From assembly GCF_004339525.1 (NCBI RefSeq), contig NZ_SMGE01000001.1, positions 4,774,001-4,838,000 of the forward strand: 64,000 bases of DNA, given 5' to 3'. The DNA comes from Flavobacterium sp. 90. GTDB lineage: Bacteria; Bacteroidota; Bacteroidia; Flavobacteriales; Flavobacteriaceae. Positions 43,772 to 54,195 of this stretch are shown piece after piece. The notes beneath the pieces were generated by a model. That model searched no databases. It was not told the origin of the DNA and was given only the letters and a program-made list of their open reading frames with translations. A program made the translations under genes and the position numbers. Position 1 is the stretch's first letter, and the number at the start of each line of letters is the position of its first letter.

Positions 43772-46702
43772 ATGACGAAATTTATAATTAGAATTTTAAT
43801 TCTATATCTATTCTTTATACCTATAATTGGAAACGCTCAAATTAAGAAAATTGGAGTTCCATTTATCACTAATTACAATCCGAAAACGTATAAAGCCGCT
43901 TCAGAAAATTGGGATCTTTTGCAAGATTCTAAGGGAATGATGTTTTTTGCCAATCATTTTGGCATCATGCAATTTGACGGCGTAAGATGGAATATTGTAA
44001 CGCAACCTCAAAATAGAAGTATGGTTCGCTCGCTTGCCATTGATAAAAACAATCGGATATATGTTGGGGCTCAGGGCGATTTTGGCTATGCGGTTCAGTT
44101 GTCAAACGGACAATATAAATATACTTCTTTGGTAAAATTTGCTTCCAGATCGGCTAAGAATTTTGGAGATGTTTTGCATACTGTTATTCGAAATAACGAG
44201 GTTGTTTTTTTCTCAAATGAAGAACTGTTTATTTATAAGAATAATAAAATCAAAACAATACGGCCAAAAACAAAATTTGATGAATTTTTTGAAGTCAATA
44301 AAGAAATCTATGTTTCAGATGAAGTAAGAGGATTATTGAAACTCCAAAATGATGTTTTAAGAGAAATTCCAAATGGTTTTCAGTTTATCGGAATGAAGAT
44401 TAAAAAAATTTTCCAAGTCAAAGAAGGTTTGTTATTTCTGACACAGAAAAAAGGACTTTTTCTATATAAAAATAATCAGCTAAAACCATTTGTAACTGAA
44501 GCTGATGAATTGTTTAAGCAATATCAGATTTCGGCAGGAATTCAACTTTCAGATGGATATTTAGGAATTGGAACGCGCCAAACCGGATTGATAGTTATTG
44601 ATAGTAAAGGAAATTTAGTTCAGCATATCAACAAGCAAATGGGGTTGCAGAATGATTATGTGACGAATCTCAAAACAGATACTGCTGGAAATTTATGGGT
44701 GACTTTGAAAGAAGGAATTTCGATGATTCAGATTTCATCGCCATTATCAAGAATATTGGATACTTCGAGTGCTGAAACCAAAATATATTGCAGTTTAATT
44801 TATCAAAACAAACTTTATATAGCGACAGATAATGGCGTTTTTTGGTTGGATTGGGAAGCTTATAAAAGCGGTAAAAATCAAAATGTACGTTTTCAGCATA
44901 TTTCGGGAATGTCTGAAAATGTATGGAATATTGGCATTTTTGGAAATTCACTTTTGGCTTTTGAAAAAAATGGAGTTTTCGAAATAAAAGGAAATTCAGC
45001 GCAATTATTGGCTAAAACCGATGGAGCGTGGCAAGGTGTATTAATTCCCAATCATCCTGATTTATTACTTGTTGGCGGTTATAATGGTTTGTATTTGCTA
45101 AAGAACGTCAATAATTCCTGGGTTTATCAGCATAGAATAAAAGGTTTTGAAGAAAGCAGCAGAATAATTATAACCGAAAAAAATGGAAATATCTGGATTG
45201 CGCACGGTTATAAAGGAATCTATAAAATCAAATTTAATGCAGCATTTGATACCGTTTCAAACATTCAGTTTTACAACCAGGAAGCTGGGTTTCCGTCGAG
45301 TTTGTTTCTGAATACTTTCAAAATAAACGATCAGATTTTGTTCGGAACTACAAAAGGAGTTTACAAACAAGATTCTAATTCGAAGAAAATGATTCCGGAT
45401 GCTCTTTTCAAGAAATACCTCGGATTGAAAAGCCATATTCGTCTGCTTAAAGCAGATAATAAAAACAATATCTGGTACATTTCAGGAGAGAATACAGGAA
45501 AAATGAGTCAGAAAGCAGGAGGGAAGTTTGAGATTGAAGAATTGCCTTTTAGAAAGCTCAGGTATTTGTATGTTCCCGGTTTCGAGAATATTCAAACAAC
45601 AACAAATGGAGATGTGTTTTTTGGTACACAAGAAGGGTTGATTCATTATAATTCGATCAAAAACAAAAAGTATCAATCGAAATATAAAGCAGTTATATCT
45701 GAAGTAAAATGTATTTTTCCGAAAGATAGCTTGTTGTTTTCGAGTCGATACGATGTGCTTCCAACCGATACGGAATCTGCAAATAAGAAGCTTTCTCCGG
45801 TTTTATCGTATTCGAATAATGCGTTGCACTTTTCGTTTGCGTCACTTTGTTATGATGAAGCTGATGCTACACAATACGAATATTGGCTGGAAGGCTTTGA
45901 GCCAAAATGGTCGGATTGGAGCCTTCAAACGGAAAAAGAATACACGAATTTGTCTGAGAATGAATATGTTTTTCACGTAAGGGCAAAAAACATTTATGAT
46001 GTTGTAAGCGAAGAAGCCGTTTTTAGATTTGAGATTTCGCCGCCGTGGTACCGCACAAGTTGGGCTTATATATTGTATTTGATACTTTTTGGAGTTTTGA
46101 TTTATGCGATTATCAAGTACCAAAAAAATCTTGCCGAACGTGAACGCGAACAATTGATCCTTAATCAGGAAAAGGAATTGCTGCGAAATCGTGCCGAATT
46201 AAACGAGCAAAAACTGGCATTAGAACAAGAAAATATGACGATTATGAGAGAAAATCTCGAAACGACAATCAATCTTAAAAACGCAAAAGTTGCTTCGAGT
46301 ACGGTGAATCTTATCCATTTGAATGAAATTTTGCTTTCGATAAAAGAACTCATCGCTCAAATTGATAAGAAGAATGATCAGAATGTAAATTTCAGCTTAC
46401 TGACAAAAATAAACCGAATAATCGATCACGAATTAAAAGGAGATCAGCATTGGAACGAGTTTGAAGAGATTTTTAATCAGCTTCATGATAATTTCATGCA
46501 ACGTTTAAAAACGAGTTTTCCTGAGTTGACTCCACGTGATATGCGATTATGTGCTTATTTGCGAATGAATTTTAATACTAAAGAAATTGCTCCGCTTTTA
46601 GGGATTTCTGTCAGAGGTGTTGAAGATACCAGATATCGCATTCGTAAAAAATTGCAGCTTTCATCTGAGGCAAATATCACGGAGTTTATTCTGAATTTTT
46701 GA
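43772..46702 (+). CDS. membrane sensor with propeller, Y_Y_Y, coiled coil and LuxR-type HTH
   Basis: A 976-aa protein built from a signal peptide (1-24), two-component-regulator propeller blades (about 25-680), a Y_Y_Y domain (about 690-755), one membrane helix (about 762-782) and a long charged coiled coil (about 785-850). A C-terminal helix-turn-helix closes it (about 915-976, LTPRDMRLCAYLRMNFNTKEIAPLLGISVRGVEDTRYRIRKKL). There is no histidine kinase or receiver domain. It resembles the HTCS sensor but couples ligand binding directly to DNA binding. It lies upstream of, and in the same direction as, the glucanase/chitinase/protease cassette, which it probably controls. Confidence 0.85.
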   Translation: MTKFIIRILILYLFFIPIIGNAQIKKIGVPFITNYNPKTYKAASENWDLLQDSKGMMFFANHFGIMQFDGVRWNIVTQPQNRSMVRSLAIDKNNRIYVGAQGDFGYAVQLSNGQYKYTSLVKFASRSAKNFGDVLHTVIRNNEVVFFSNEELFIYKNNKIKTIRPKTKFDEFFEVNKEIYVSDEVRGLLKLQNDVLREIPNGFQFIGMKIKKIFQVKEGLLFLTQKKGLFLYKNNQLKPFVTEADELFKQYQISAGIQLSDGYLGIGTRQTGLIVIDSKGNLVQHINKQMGLQNDYVTNLKTDTAGNLWVTLKEGISMIQISSPLSRILDTSSAETKIYCSLIYQNKLYIATDNGVFWLDWEAYKSGKNQNVRFQHISGMSENVWNIGIFGNSLLAFEKNGVFEIKGNSAQLLAKTDGAWQGVLIPNHPDLLLVGGYNGLYLLKNVNNSWVYQHRIKGFEESSRIIITEKNGNIWIAHGYKGIYKIKFNAAFDTVSNIQFYNQEAGFPSSLFLNTFKINDQILFGTTKGVYKQDSNSKKMIPDALFKKYLGLKSHIRLLKADNKNNIWYISGENTGKMSQKAGGKFEIEELPFRKLRYLYVPGFENIQTTTNGDVFFGTQEGLIHYNSIKNKKYQSKYKAVISEVKCIFPKDSLLFSSRYDVLPTDTESANKKLSPVLSYSNNALHFSFASLCYDEADATQYEYWLEGFEPKWSDWSLQTEKEYTNLSENEYVFHVRAKNIYDVVSEEAVFRFEISPPWYRTSWAYILYLILFGVLIYAIIKYQKNLAEREREQLILNQEKELLRNRAELNEQKLALEQENMTIMRENLETTINLKNAKVASSTVNLIHLNEILLSIKELIAQIDKKNDQNVNFSLLTKINRIIDHELKGDQHWNEFEEIFNQLHDNFMQRLKTSFPELTPRDMRLCAYLRMNFNTKEIAPLLGISVRGVEDTRYRIRKKLQLSSEANITEFILNF

Positions 46703-46742
46703 TTTTTGTTTCACGCAGATTTTAAAAAGAATTAGGCAAATG

Positions 46743-47124
46743 TTTATCTAACGTTTCAACGGATTAAAATCCGTTGCTACAAAATGTATCGTTCCTTCGG
46801 AACTTTTGGAAAGAGCCTTCGGCTTGATTTATATTGTAGGGATGGATTTTAATCCGTCCTTCGCAATCGTTTTATCTAACGTTTCAACGGATTAAAATCC
46901 GTTGCTACAAAATGTATCGTTCCTTCGGAACTTTTGGAAAGAGCCTTTGGCTCGATTTATATTGTAGGGATGGATTTTAATCCGTCCTTCGCAATCGTTT
47001 TATCTAACGTTTCAACGGATTAAAATCCGTTGCTACAAAATGTATCGTTCCTTCGGAACTTTTGGAAAGAGCCTTTGGCTCGATTTATATTGTAGGGATG
47101 GATTTTAATCCGTCCTTCACAATC
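46743..47124. repeat. three tandem 128-bp repeat units
   Basis: The 738-bp gap 46703-47440 has no gene. Units start at 46743, 46871 and 46999 with almost identical sequence. Each carries CAACGGATTAAAATCCGTTG (perfect palindrome), GTTCCTTCGGAAC, AGCCTTCGGCT (AGCCTTTGGCT in later units) and GGATGGATTTTAATCCGTCC. The last 230 bp before GH16 hold only a degenerate repeat at 47140-47210 and AT-rich leader. Confidence 0.9.
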
Positions 47125-47139
47125 AAAATCGCCATTCTG

Positions 47140-47210
47140 TTGCGTACCTATGGCACGCTAAATTTATTTCCAATTGTCTTTTCTACCTATATTTTGTACC
47201 TAAAGGCATA
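47140..47210. repeat. degenerate right half of the 157-bp element family
   Basis: TTGCGTACCTATGGCACGCTAAA followed by ATTTTGTACCTAAAGGCATA resembles the right halves of the elements at 7999-8657. Confidence 0.5.
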
Positions 47211-47440
47211 ATTTAATTTCAGTTTTTATTATTAAGTAAAATCTGAAGTGATTTCACGGGTTTTGAGGGCTATTTATTACATTTTTTTGCTAGCACCGTA
47301 GTCAAACCGTACCCCAAAATGGACCTTTTAGGTGGTTTATTTGTTAATATTGTCATCTTATTAATACAATAAGGACTATTTCTTTGCGAGAAATAAGATT
47401 TGTTGGGTTAATGGAACTTTACTAACAAAAACTAAAAAAA

Positions 47441-50400
47441 ATGAAACAAAATGACCCTTTTTTCGGCCGACCACCGAGAAGCAATTACTATTTTTTAAAG
47501 AGGTGTTTTATAATGACACTTATTATGTTGTCTCCTTTTCTAAAACTTCAGGCGCAATGCAACACTTTAATTTGGTCTGATGAATTTAATGGCACAACCG
47601 TAGATGCAACAAAATGGCAAAGCATTACAGGAAACGGTTGTCCTTCTCTTTGTGGCTTCGGAAACGGCGAAGCACAGCGTTACGATCCAAATCAAGCAAC
47701 AATTGTTAAAGAAGGAACGGATAGTTATTTGAATATTCAGGCTAAATACGAGCCAAATGCATCATTTCCGGCGCAACCGTATTCTTCGGCAAAACTAACT
47801 ACTGAAGGAAAATATTCGATTAAATACGGAAGAATCGAAGCTCGTATGAAATTGTCTAACGGAATGGGCGCTTGGCCTGCATTCTGGATGTTACCGGCAG
47901 GAACGTCAAATTGGCCTTATACAGGTGAAATTGATATCATGGAAGCCAAACACAGAAACCCAAAATCTATCGATGGAACGATTCATTATGATGGCGGTGG
48001 ATATCACTTTACAGGAAGAAGTTATAGTTCTCCAACTGATTTGTCTACAGAATTTCACGTTTATGCTGTAGAATGGGGGCCAAATATCATAAAATGGTTT
48101 ATTGATGGCAATTTATTTCACACAGCAACGCCACAAACGACTGTAAATGGCGGATGGCCTTTTAACGATCAACAGTTTTATATTATTCTGAATCTGGCTG
48201 TTGGTAGTGCAGGAACACCTTATACAAGTGTAAACGGTGCTGGTGTAGAACCAATTCCGGCTGATTTTCCGGCAAAACTGCAAGTAGATTATGTTCGCGT
48301 TTACAGCGGAAGTTTTACTTATGGAGTTTTGGGCGATGCAAAAGTATATAACAATGAAACGGGTAAAAACTATTCAATAAATGCCATTGCTGGTGCAAGT
48401 TACAATTGGACAGTTCCTGCGGGAGCAACGATTACGTCAGGACAAGGCACAAATGCGATTACTGTAAACTGGGGAACATCTGGGGGAGATGTTTCGGTAG
48501 CAACTACAGTTTCGGGATGTGCTGCAAATACTTATAAACTGGCTGTAACTACGGAAGTTCCTTTGCCTGTAGAAAGAATTTATGAAGATTTTCAAACGAA
48601 TCGCAATATAGTTTACGGTCTTAAAACGGGGGTTTTGACTGAAGCTGTTGCAAATCCATCGGCTACGGGAATCAATACTTCGGCTTCGGTGGGGAAATAT
48701 GTTCGTAATGCTTCTGAATTATATGATGTTCTTAATATCAAAAATGTCGTAATCAGCAATGCTAATGATTATGTTTATGGCAGAAAGAAAATCTCTTTTG
48801 ATATCTATACTTCGGCGCCTGTTGGAACTAAAATTTCAATGCAACTGGAGAATAGTTTAGTAACAACGGCAACAAATTTTCCGTCAGGAAGACATAGTGG
48901 TTATAAAGCCACAACAACGGTTCAGAACAAATGGGAAACTATTGAGTTTGAATTCGAAAAAGTGATCGATCCCAATACAAGTGCTCTGACGATCAATAAT
49001 GTAGTTTTCCTTTTTGAATCTAATTCGAATTCCGGAGCGACGTATTATTTTGATAATCTGCTGACAAAAGCTGCGCCTGAAAAACCTATTATTGCGACAG
49101 ATGTTTTACAAAACTACGACGGAATCAATAAAATCATCAAAGGAACTACAACGGGAACGTATTCTGTGGTTGCAAATCCGGGAACAAATTCGGTTAATAA
49201 TTCTGCAAATGTGGCGAAGTATGTTCGTAATGTAACAGAGCAATATGATGTACTTTTCTTCAATACGCAAGACAATATCGAAGATGCAGGTTTATTTAAA
49301 AATCAGACTAAAAAAATCATGATCGATGTTTATACAACGGCTCCAATAGGAACTGTAGTAAGTCTGAATTTAGAGAATAGCGCAACATCGCTTCCGGCTA
49401 ATTTCCCAACAGGAAGAAACAGTAATTATGTAGCGATTACGACGAAACAAAATCAATGGGAAACGCTGACTTTCTATTATAATTCAAGTCCAGATGCGGG
49501 AACTTCAAATCTTGCAGTAAACCAAATGGTGATTTTGGCAAACTCAGGTTCTTATACGAATGACACGTATTATTTTGATAATTTCAGAATTGGTTCAACC
49601 AAATTACCGGACACTTATACGGCGGGAGTTGTGTACGAAGATTATCAAACGGTACATAATATTTCTTTTAGAGATGCGATTGGAACTTATACGCCAAACA
49701 CGGCAAATCCTAATGCAAGCGGAATCAATACGTCTACAAACGTTGGGAAATATGTTAGAAAATCGACTGAATTGTATGATAATTTTTCATTCAATACGAC
49801 TTTAACCAATATTGGAGAATTCAAATCAGGCACTAAAAAGTTTGCAATGGATGTTTATACTTCGGCTCCGGTTGGATCTGTAATTTCATGGCAGGCAGAA
49901 AGCAGTGCTTCGATTCCGTCAAATTATCCAACGGGAAGACATAGTATTTATCAGGCAGTTGTTAAACAAACGAACACTTGGCACACGTTGGTATTTACAT
50001 ACGCAAGTTCTCCGGATGCCTCAACTTTAGACAGCGAAGTAAATCGTTTTGTTTTCTTGTTAGAACCGGGAACGAGTTCAGGAAACACTTATTATTTTGA
50101 TAATATCAGAGCTGTAAATTTAGTTGGTACAGAAAATCCTCCGGCAACTTTGCCAGCTCCTTGGGTAAGCACAGATTTAGGCGCTGTTACTCCGGCAGGA
50201 GAAGCAACTCACGCCAGCGGAACTTTCACGATCAAAGGATCTGGAAATGATATTTGGGATACAGGCGATCAATTTCAGTTTGTAAACCAACCAATTACCG
50301 GTGATGCCGAAATAATTGCTAAAGTAAATTCACTTACAAATACCAATACTTACGCAAAAGCGGGAGTTATGTTCCGTGAAACTTTAACGCCAACTTCAAA

Positions 50401-51403
50401 ACACGCCATGACAGATGTGAGCGCTGCAGCAGGTTTAGAATTTCTAACGAGAGACGCAGTTTCTGGAATTACGACTGCTACAGTAGCTGCGGGAACGGCT
50501 CCAAAATGGATTCGTGTTACAAGAGCAGGAAATGTATTTACTTCTTATACATCGGATAATGGAACTACGTGGACGCAACTTGGAACTCCAAAAACAATTG
50601 CTATGGCAAGTACCATTTATGCAGGTATGGCTGTAACATCTCATGCAAACGGAACTTTGACAACGGGAGTTTTCAGCGATGTCATTGTTCGAAATATTAC
50701 GCCTCCAACCAGCAATGTCAATTTGGCTTTAGCCAAAACTACTACGGCTTCTACAGAAGAAAATGCGACTTTTTCTTCGGCGAAAGCCACAGATGGAGAT
50801 GCAGGAACAAGATGGGCGAGCAGTTTTGCAAATGCAAGCGAATGGATTTATGTTGATTTAGGAAGTAACTACAACATCAATCGTGTGGTTTTAAAATGGG
50901 AAGCAGCTTTTGCAACGCAATACAAAGTGCAAATTTCGACTGATAATGTTTTCACCGAAAATGAAACTGTAAACACTCAAACGGCAAGTGACGGAGGAAC
51001 AGACGATTTAACGGTAAGCGGAACCGGAAGATACATTAGAGTTTTATGTACCACAAAAGCTTTGGCTCCATACGGATATTCTCTATTCGAAATTGAAGCT
51101 TACGGATCTGCTTCGACAGCCAAAAAAGCTTCGGTTATTACTGAAGAAGCTCAAGTTGAAACCACAACTTTTGCGATATATCCAAATCCGGCAAGTAGTT
51201 ATGTTCAGCTTTTATTGCCTGAAAAGTTAGATAATAAAGTCGTGACGATTTATGACGATGCTGGAACATTGGTATCTCAGAATAAATTTGATGCAAATGC
51301 TACTGAAGGCGTAATCGATATCAGCAGACTTAGAAGAGGAATTTATATTCTAAACTTCAAATCTGACCAGAAAAGCTGGACTAAAAAATTGATTAAGCAA
51401 TAA
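47441..51403 (+). CDS. GH16 beta-1,3-glucanase, multimodular, T9SS-secreted
   Basis: A 1320-aa secreted enzyme. After a signal region ending LKLQAQ comes GH16 (about 35-285) with catalytic E163-I-D165-I-M-E168, of the laminarinase type. A PKD-like domain follows (about 290-370). Three homologous modules of about 165 residues come next (about 377-545, 552-725, 728-893), each opening with VYEDFQT-like sequence and closing YYFDN. A concanavalin-like domain (about 905-1088), an F5/8C/CBM32-like domain (about 1093-1225) and a T9SS sorting domain (YPNPASS..., ending WTKKLIKQ) complete it. It probably cuts internal beta-1,3-glucan links outside the cell. ATG at 47441 gives a long n-region; 47513 is an alternative start. 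Confidence 0.9.
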   Translation: MKQNDPFFGRPPRSNYYFLKRCFIMTLIMLSPFLKLQAQCNTLIWSDEFNGTTVDATKWQSITGNGCPSLCGFGNGEAQRYDPNQATIVKEGTDSYLNIQAKYEPNASFPAQPYSSAKLTTEGKYSIKYGRIEARMKLSNGMGAWPAFWMLPAGTSNWPYTGEIDIMEAKHRNPKSIDGTIHYDGGGYHFTGRSYSSPTDLSTEFHVYAVEWGPNIIKWFIDGNLFHTATPQTTVNGGWPFNDQQFYIILNLAVGSAGTPYTSVNGAGVEPIPADFPAKLQVDYVRVYSGSFTYGVLGDAKVYNNETGKNYSINAIAGASYNWTVPAGATITSGQGTNAITVNWGTSGGDVSVATTVSGCAANTYKLAVTTEVPLPVERIYEDFQTNRNIVYGLKTGVLTEAVANPSATGINTSASVGKYVRNASELYDVLNIKNVVISNANDYVYGRKKISFDIYTSAPVGTKISMQLENSLVTTATNFPSGRHSGYKATTTVQNKWETIEFEFEKVIDPNTSALTINNVVFLFESNSNSGATYYFDNLLTKAAPEKPIIATDVLQNYDGINKIIKGTTTGTYSVVANPGTNSVNNSANVAKYVRNVTEQYDVLFFNTQDNIEDAGLFKNQTKKIMIDVYTTAPIGTVVSLNLENSATSLPANFPTGRNSNYVAITTKQNQWETLTFYYNSSPDAGTSNLAVNQMVILANSGSYTNDTYYFDNFRIGSTKLPDTYTAGVVYEDYQTVHNISFRDAIGTYTPNTANPNASGINTSTNVGKYVRKSTELYDNFSFNTTLTNIGEFKSGTKKFAMDVYTSAPVGSVISWQAESSASIPSNYPTGRHSIYQAVVKQTNTWHTLVFTYASSPDASTLDSEVNRFVFLLEPGTSSGNTYYFDNIRAVNLVGTENPPATLPAPWVSTDLGAVTPAGEATHASGTFTIKGSGNDIWDTGDQFQFVNQPITGDAEIIAKVNSLTNTNTYAKAGVMFRETLTPTSKHAMTDVSAAAGLEFLTRDAVSGITTATVAAGTAPKWIRVTRAGNVFTSYTSDNGTTWTQLGTPKTIAMASTIYAGMAVTSHANGTLTTGVFSDVIVRNITPPTSNVNLALAKTTTASTEENATFSSAKATDGDAGTRWASSFANASEWIYVDLGSNYNINRVVLKWEAAFATQYKVQISTDNVFTENETVNTQTASDGGTDDLTVSGTGRYIRVLCTTKALAPYGYSLFEIEAYGSASTAKKASVITEEAQVETTTFAIYPNPASSYVQLLLPEKLDNKVVTIYDDAGTLVSQNKFDANATEGVIDISRLRRGIYILNFKSDQKSWTKKLIKQ

Positions 51404-51412
51404 CCAAAATAC

Positions 51413-51453
51413 AATTGGGTGTAATGATCCTTAATAGTTACACCCAATTTTTT
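51413..51453 (+). terminator. rho-independent terminator after GH16
   Basis: AATTGGGTGTAA pairs with TTACACCCAATT, followed by TTTT. It lies 10 bp past the stop. Confidence 0.9.
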
Positions 51454-51521
51454 ATAGACTTTATTTTCTCATTCTTACTAATTAATTAAAACAAGTTTAT
51501 TAACCCAAACAATTTTAAACA

Positions 51522-54185
51522 ATGAGAAATTTTAAATTACAAAAAAACATTTTTTCGGCATTGCTGTTAGCATTGCTATTTAATTTTAGTTACGCCCAAG
51601 GGCCAATACCGTTTACGATTAGCAATACTTCAACATTTAGCGACACCGAATTGTATGTTGCCATCGTTGGTATTGATTATACTACAGGAAATCACGTTTG
51701 GGTAAATGCCAAAACAAGTCAGGTTTTGCCAATGAGTTCGTCTTATAATACCGTTACAGGACCAACAATTGGCGGAAATACCGGACCGGGACAAAACTCA
51801 AAATATGCCAATTGTTTTACCAAATTAAGCGAAATTCCCAATAAGACTTTTACGTTGCCTCAAATTGCAGGTTGTAGAGTTTTTATTGCCAAAGGACAAC
51901 AGTTGTATTTCTACTTTTTTGGTGCAAGTGGCGCTCCGTCAGGATATACGTCACCAAATCCGTTGAATGCTACAGATCCAAATCAGGGAATTTTATATGA
52001 AATTATCGAGTTGACGAATAATCAATACGGTTTCTTTGGAAATCCTTCGAGAGTTGATTCGTATAAATACCCAATGGGATTAGAATTATTTGGTGCAAAT
52101 GGATATCAGAAACGTGTAGGTGAATTAAAGAAACACGCGGATATTGTTGCGGCTTTTAAAGCCAATGTTCCGGCTGAATTTCAAGGTTGTGTGAATGATG
52201 CAACGGGAGAAATTACGGCGCCTTCTAAAACGCCAGCTTTCGCCGATGGAACTGGAGGAACTTCTGTAGGACCTCAAGCTAATTATTTGAAATCATACAT
52301 TGATGCCATTTGGAATAAATATAAAAATGAAGATTTAATATTTTATGCCGGAGATGCCGGAATTTTCAAAGGAAGAGTTAACGGAGAACAACTGGAAATG
52401 GTAGGACAATCTGGAGGTTTTGTTGGTCGTACAGGACGTGTTCAAAACAGACCATCAACTCAGGAAGCTCTTGAAGGAAAAGGTGTTCTGGACAGAAGAT
52501 TGGTCGACGGAGATTTGGATCTTGTGATTCAGGCACAATTAACAGCGGCGATAAACAGACACGTTGTAAATACGACAACGCCAAATCCGGGTCAGCAAAA
52601 TTGGTACGATGCATCGAAATTTTATCAGGTGAATCCAACGAATCATTATTCTAAATTTTGGCATTTGCCGGGAATAAGTGTTGACAATCTGGCTTACGGA
52701 TTCGCGTATGATGATGTGGCAGATCAATCGCCATCGCTTCATTCGCCACAGCCTACAAAAGTTATTGCCAGTTTTGGAGGATATGCAGGAACGGTTCCAT
52801 CTGTTCCGGCAACAACGGATGTAATTACCGTTTATAAAGATTGTAATTATACTGGATTTTCAGGCGGATTAACCATTGGAGATTACAACTTGGCGCGTTT
52901 GAATACTTTAGGAGTTTTAAACGATGATATTTCGTCTCTAAAAATCACTCAGGGATTTCAGGCGATTTTGTATCAGGATGATAATTTTACCGGAGCTTCA
53001 ACCGTAATTAATTCTGATAATGCTTGTTTGAATACAACCTGGAATGACAAAGTAACTTCGATTAGAATTTTGGCAAACGGAACAACTACGCTAGGAAATC
53101 AAACTTTCTTTTTGCAAAACCGGAACAGCAATTTATACATGGATGTTTGGGGAGCAAGTTTGAATAATGGCGCAGCGATTAATCAAGGCGCTTTAAATTC
53201 TGGAAATAATCAAAAATTTACGTTGACACATTTAGGCGATGGTTTGTATAAAATTATTGCTAATCACAGCGGACAATCTCTTGATGTAAACAATTTCAAT
53301 AAAGCAAATGGTACTCCTGTACAGCAATATCCATACAATGCAACGACAAATCAGCAATTTGTATTGGTTTCTACAGGCGATGGATTTTATAAAATTGTTG
53401 CCAGACATAGCGGTAGAATTGTTGAGGTTGCAGGAGCAAGTACAGCTTCTGGAGCAGTTGTTCAGCAATGGGATAACAACAATCAAACGTGCGGACAATG
53501 GAAATTGGTTCCGGCAACAAGTTCTCAAACTTCAGTTTTAATTCAGGCGGAAGATTACTCAGCAATGAGCGGAATTCAGGTTGAAGCAACGACAGATACC
53601 GGAGGAGGTTCAAATGTTGGTTATACTGAAACAGGAGATTGGTTGGCTTACAACAGTATTAATTTCCCAACTACAGGATCTTATTTAATCGAATATCGAG
53701 TTGCAAGTGCTGTAGCAGGAGGTAGATTATCTTCGGATTTAAACGGAGGAACTATTGTTTTAGGAAATGTTGATATTCCGAATACGGGAGGATGGCAAAA
53801 CTGGCAAACGGTTTCGCAAACGGTAAATGTCAATGCAGGAACATACAATTTTGGAATTTACATTCAAAATACAGGAATGAATATCAACTGGATTAAAATT
53901 ACAAAAACAGGTTCAAGTGCAAAAATGGCTTCGGCTCCAATTGAAGAAGAAGTTGCTGAAACGGCTTTAAATGTATATCCAAGTCCGGTTGAAAATACAC
54001 TTTTTGTAACTACAAATGTTACCGGAGGAAACATTAGTATTATAGATTCTCAAACCGGAAATACAGTTTCAAAACAAAAATTATCGAATAATAGTATAGA
54101 TGTTTCGCATTTGAGAAGAGGTGTTTATCTGGTAGTTTTTGAAAAAGACGGTACAAAAACAATTAAGCGTTTTATAAAGAAATAA
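51522..54185 (+). CDS. GH64 beta-1,3-glucanase with crystallin, ricin and CBM6 modules, T9SS-secreted
   Basis: An 887-aa secreted protein with a signal peptide (NFSYAQ). GH64 (about 25-405) contains E163 and D179, spaced 16 residues apart like the E154/D170 pair of Streptomyces laminaripentaose-producing glucanase. A beta/gamma-crystallin domain (about 433-520) has two N-D-x-x-S/T-S calcium motifs (NDDISS, NDKVTS). Ricin-type beta-trefoil (about 525-670), CBM6 (about 675-800) and a T9SS domain ending TIKRFIKK follow. GH64 enzymes release pentasaccharides from beta-1,3-glucan. The tail is nearly the same as in the protease at 56356. Confidence 0.9.
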   Translation: MRNFKLQKNIFSALLLALLFNFSYAQGPIPFTISNTSTFSDTELYVAIVGIDYTTGNHVWVNAKTSQVLPMSSSYNTVTGPTIGGNTGPGQNSKYANCFTKLSEIPNKTFTLPQIAGCRVFIAKGQQLYFYFFGASGAPSGYTSPNPLNATDPNQGILYEIIELTNNQYGFFGNPSRVDSYKYPMGLELFGANGYQKRVGELKKHADIVAAFKANVPAEFQGCVNDATGEITAPSKTPAFADGTGGTSVGPQANYLKSYIDAIWNKYKNEDLIFYAGDAGIFKGRVNGEQLEMVGQSGGFVGRTGRVQNRPSTQEALEGKGVLDRRLVDGDLDLVIQAQLTAAINRHVVNTTTPNPGQQNWYDASKFYQVNPTNHYSKFWHLPGISVDNLAYGFAYDDVADQSPSLHSPQPTKVIASFGGYAGTVPSVPATTDVITVYKDCNYTGFSGGLTIGDYNLARLNTLGVLNDDISSLKITQGFQAILYQDDNFTGASTVINSDNACLNTTWNDKVTSIRILANGTTTLGNQTFFLQNRNSNLYMDVWGASLNNGAAINQGALNSGNNQKFTLTHLGDGLYKIIANHSGQSLDVNNFNKANGTPVQQYPYNATTNQQFVLVSTGDGFYKIVARHSGRIVEVAGASTASGAVVQQWDNNNQTCGQWKLVPATSSQTSVLIQAEDYSAMSGIQVEATTDTGGGSNVGYTETGDWLAYNSINFPTTGSYLIEYRVASAVAGGRLSSDLNGGTIVLGNVDIPNTGGWQNWQTVSQTVNVNAGTYNFGIYIQNTGMNINWIKITKTGSSAKMASAPIEEEVAETALNVYPSPVENTLFVTTNVTGGNISIIDSQTGNTVSKQKLSNNSIDVSHLRRGVYLVVFEKDGTKTIKRFIKK

Positions 54186-54195
54186 TTAATTATTT

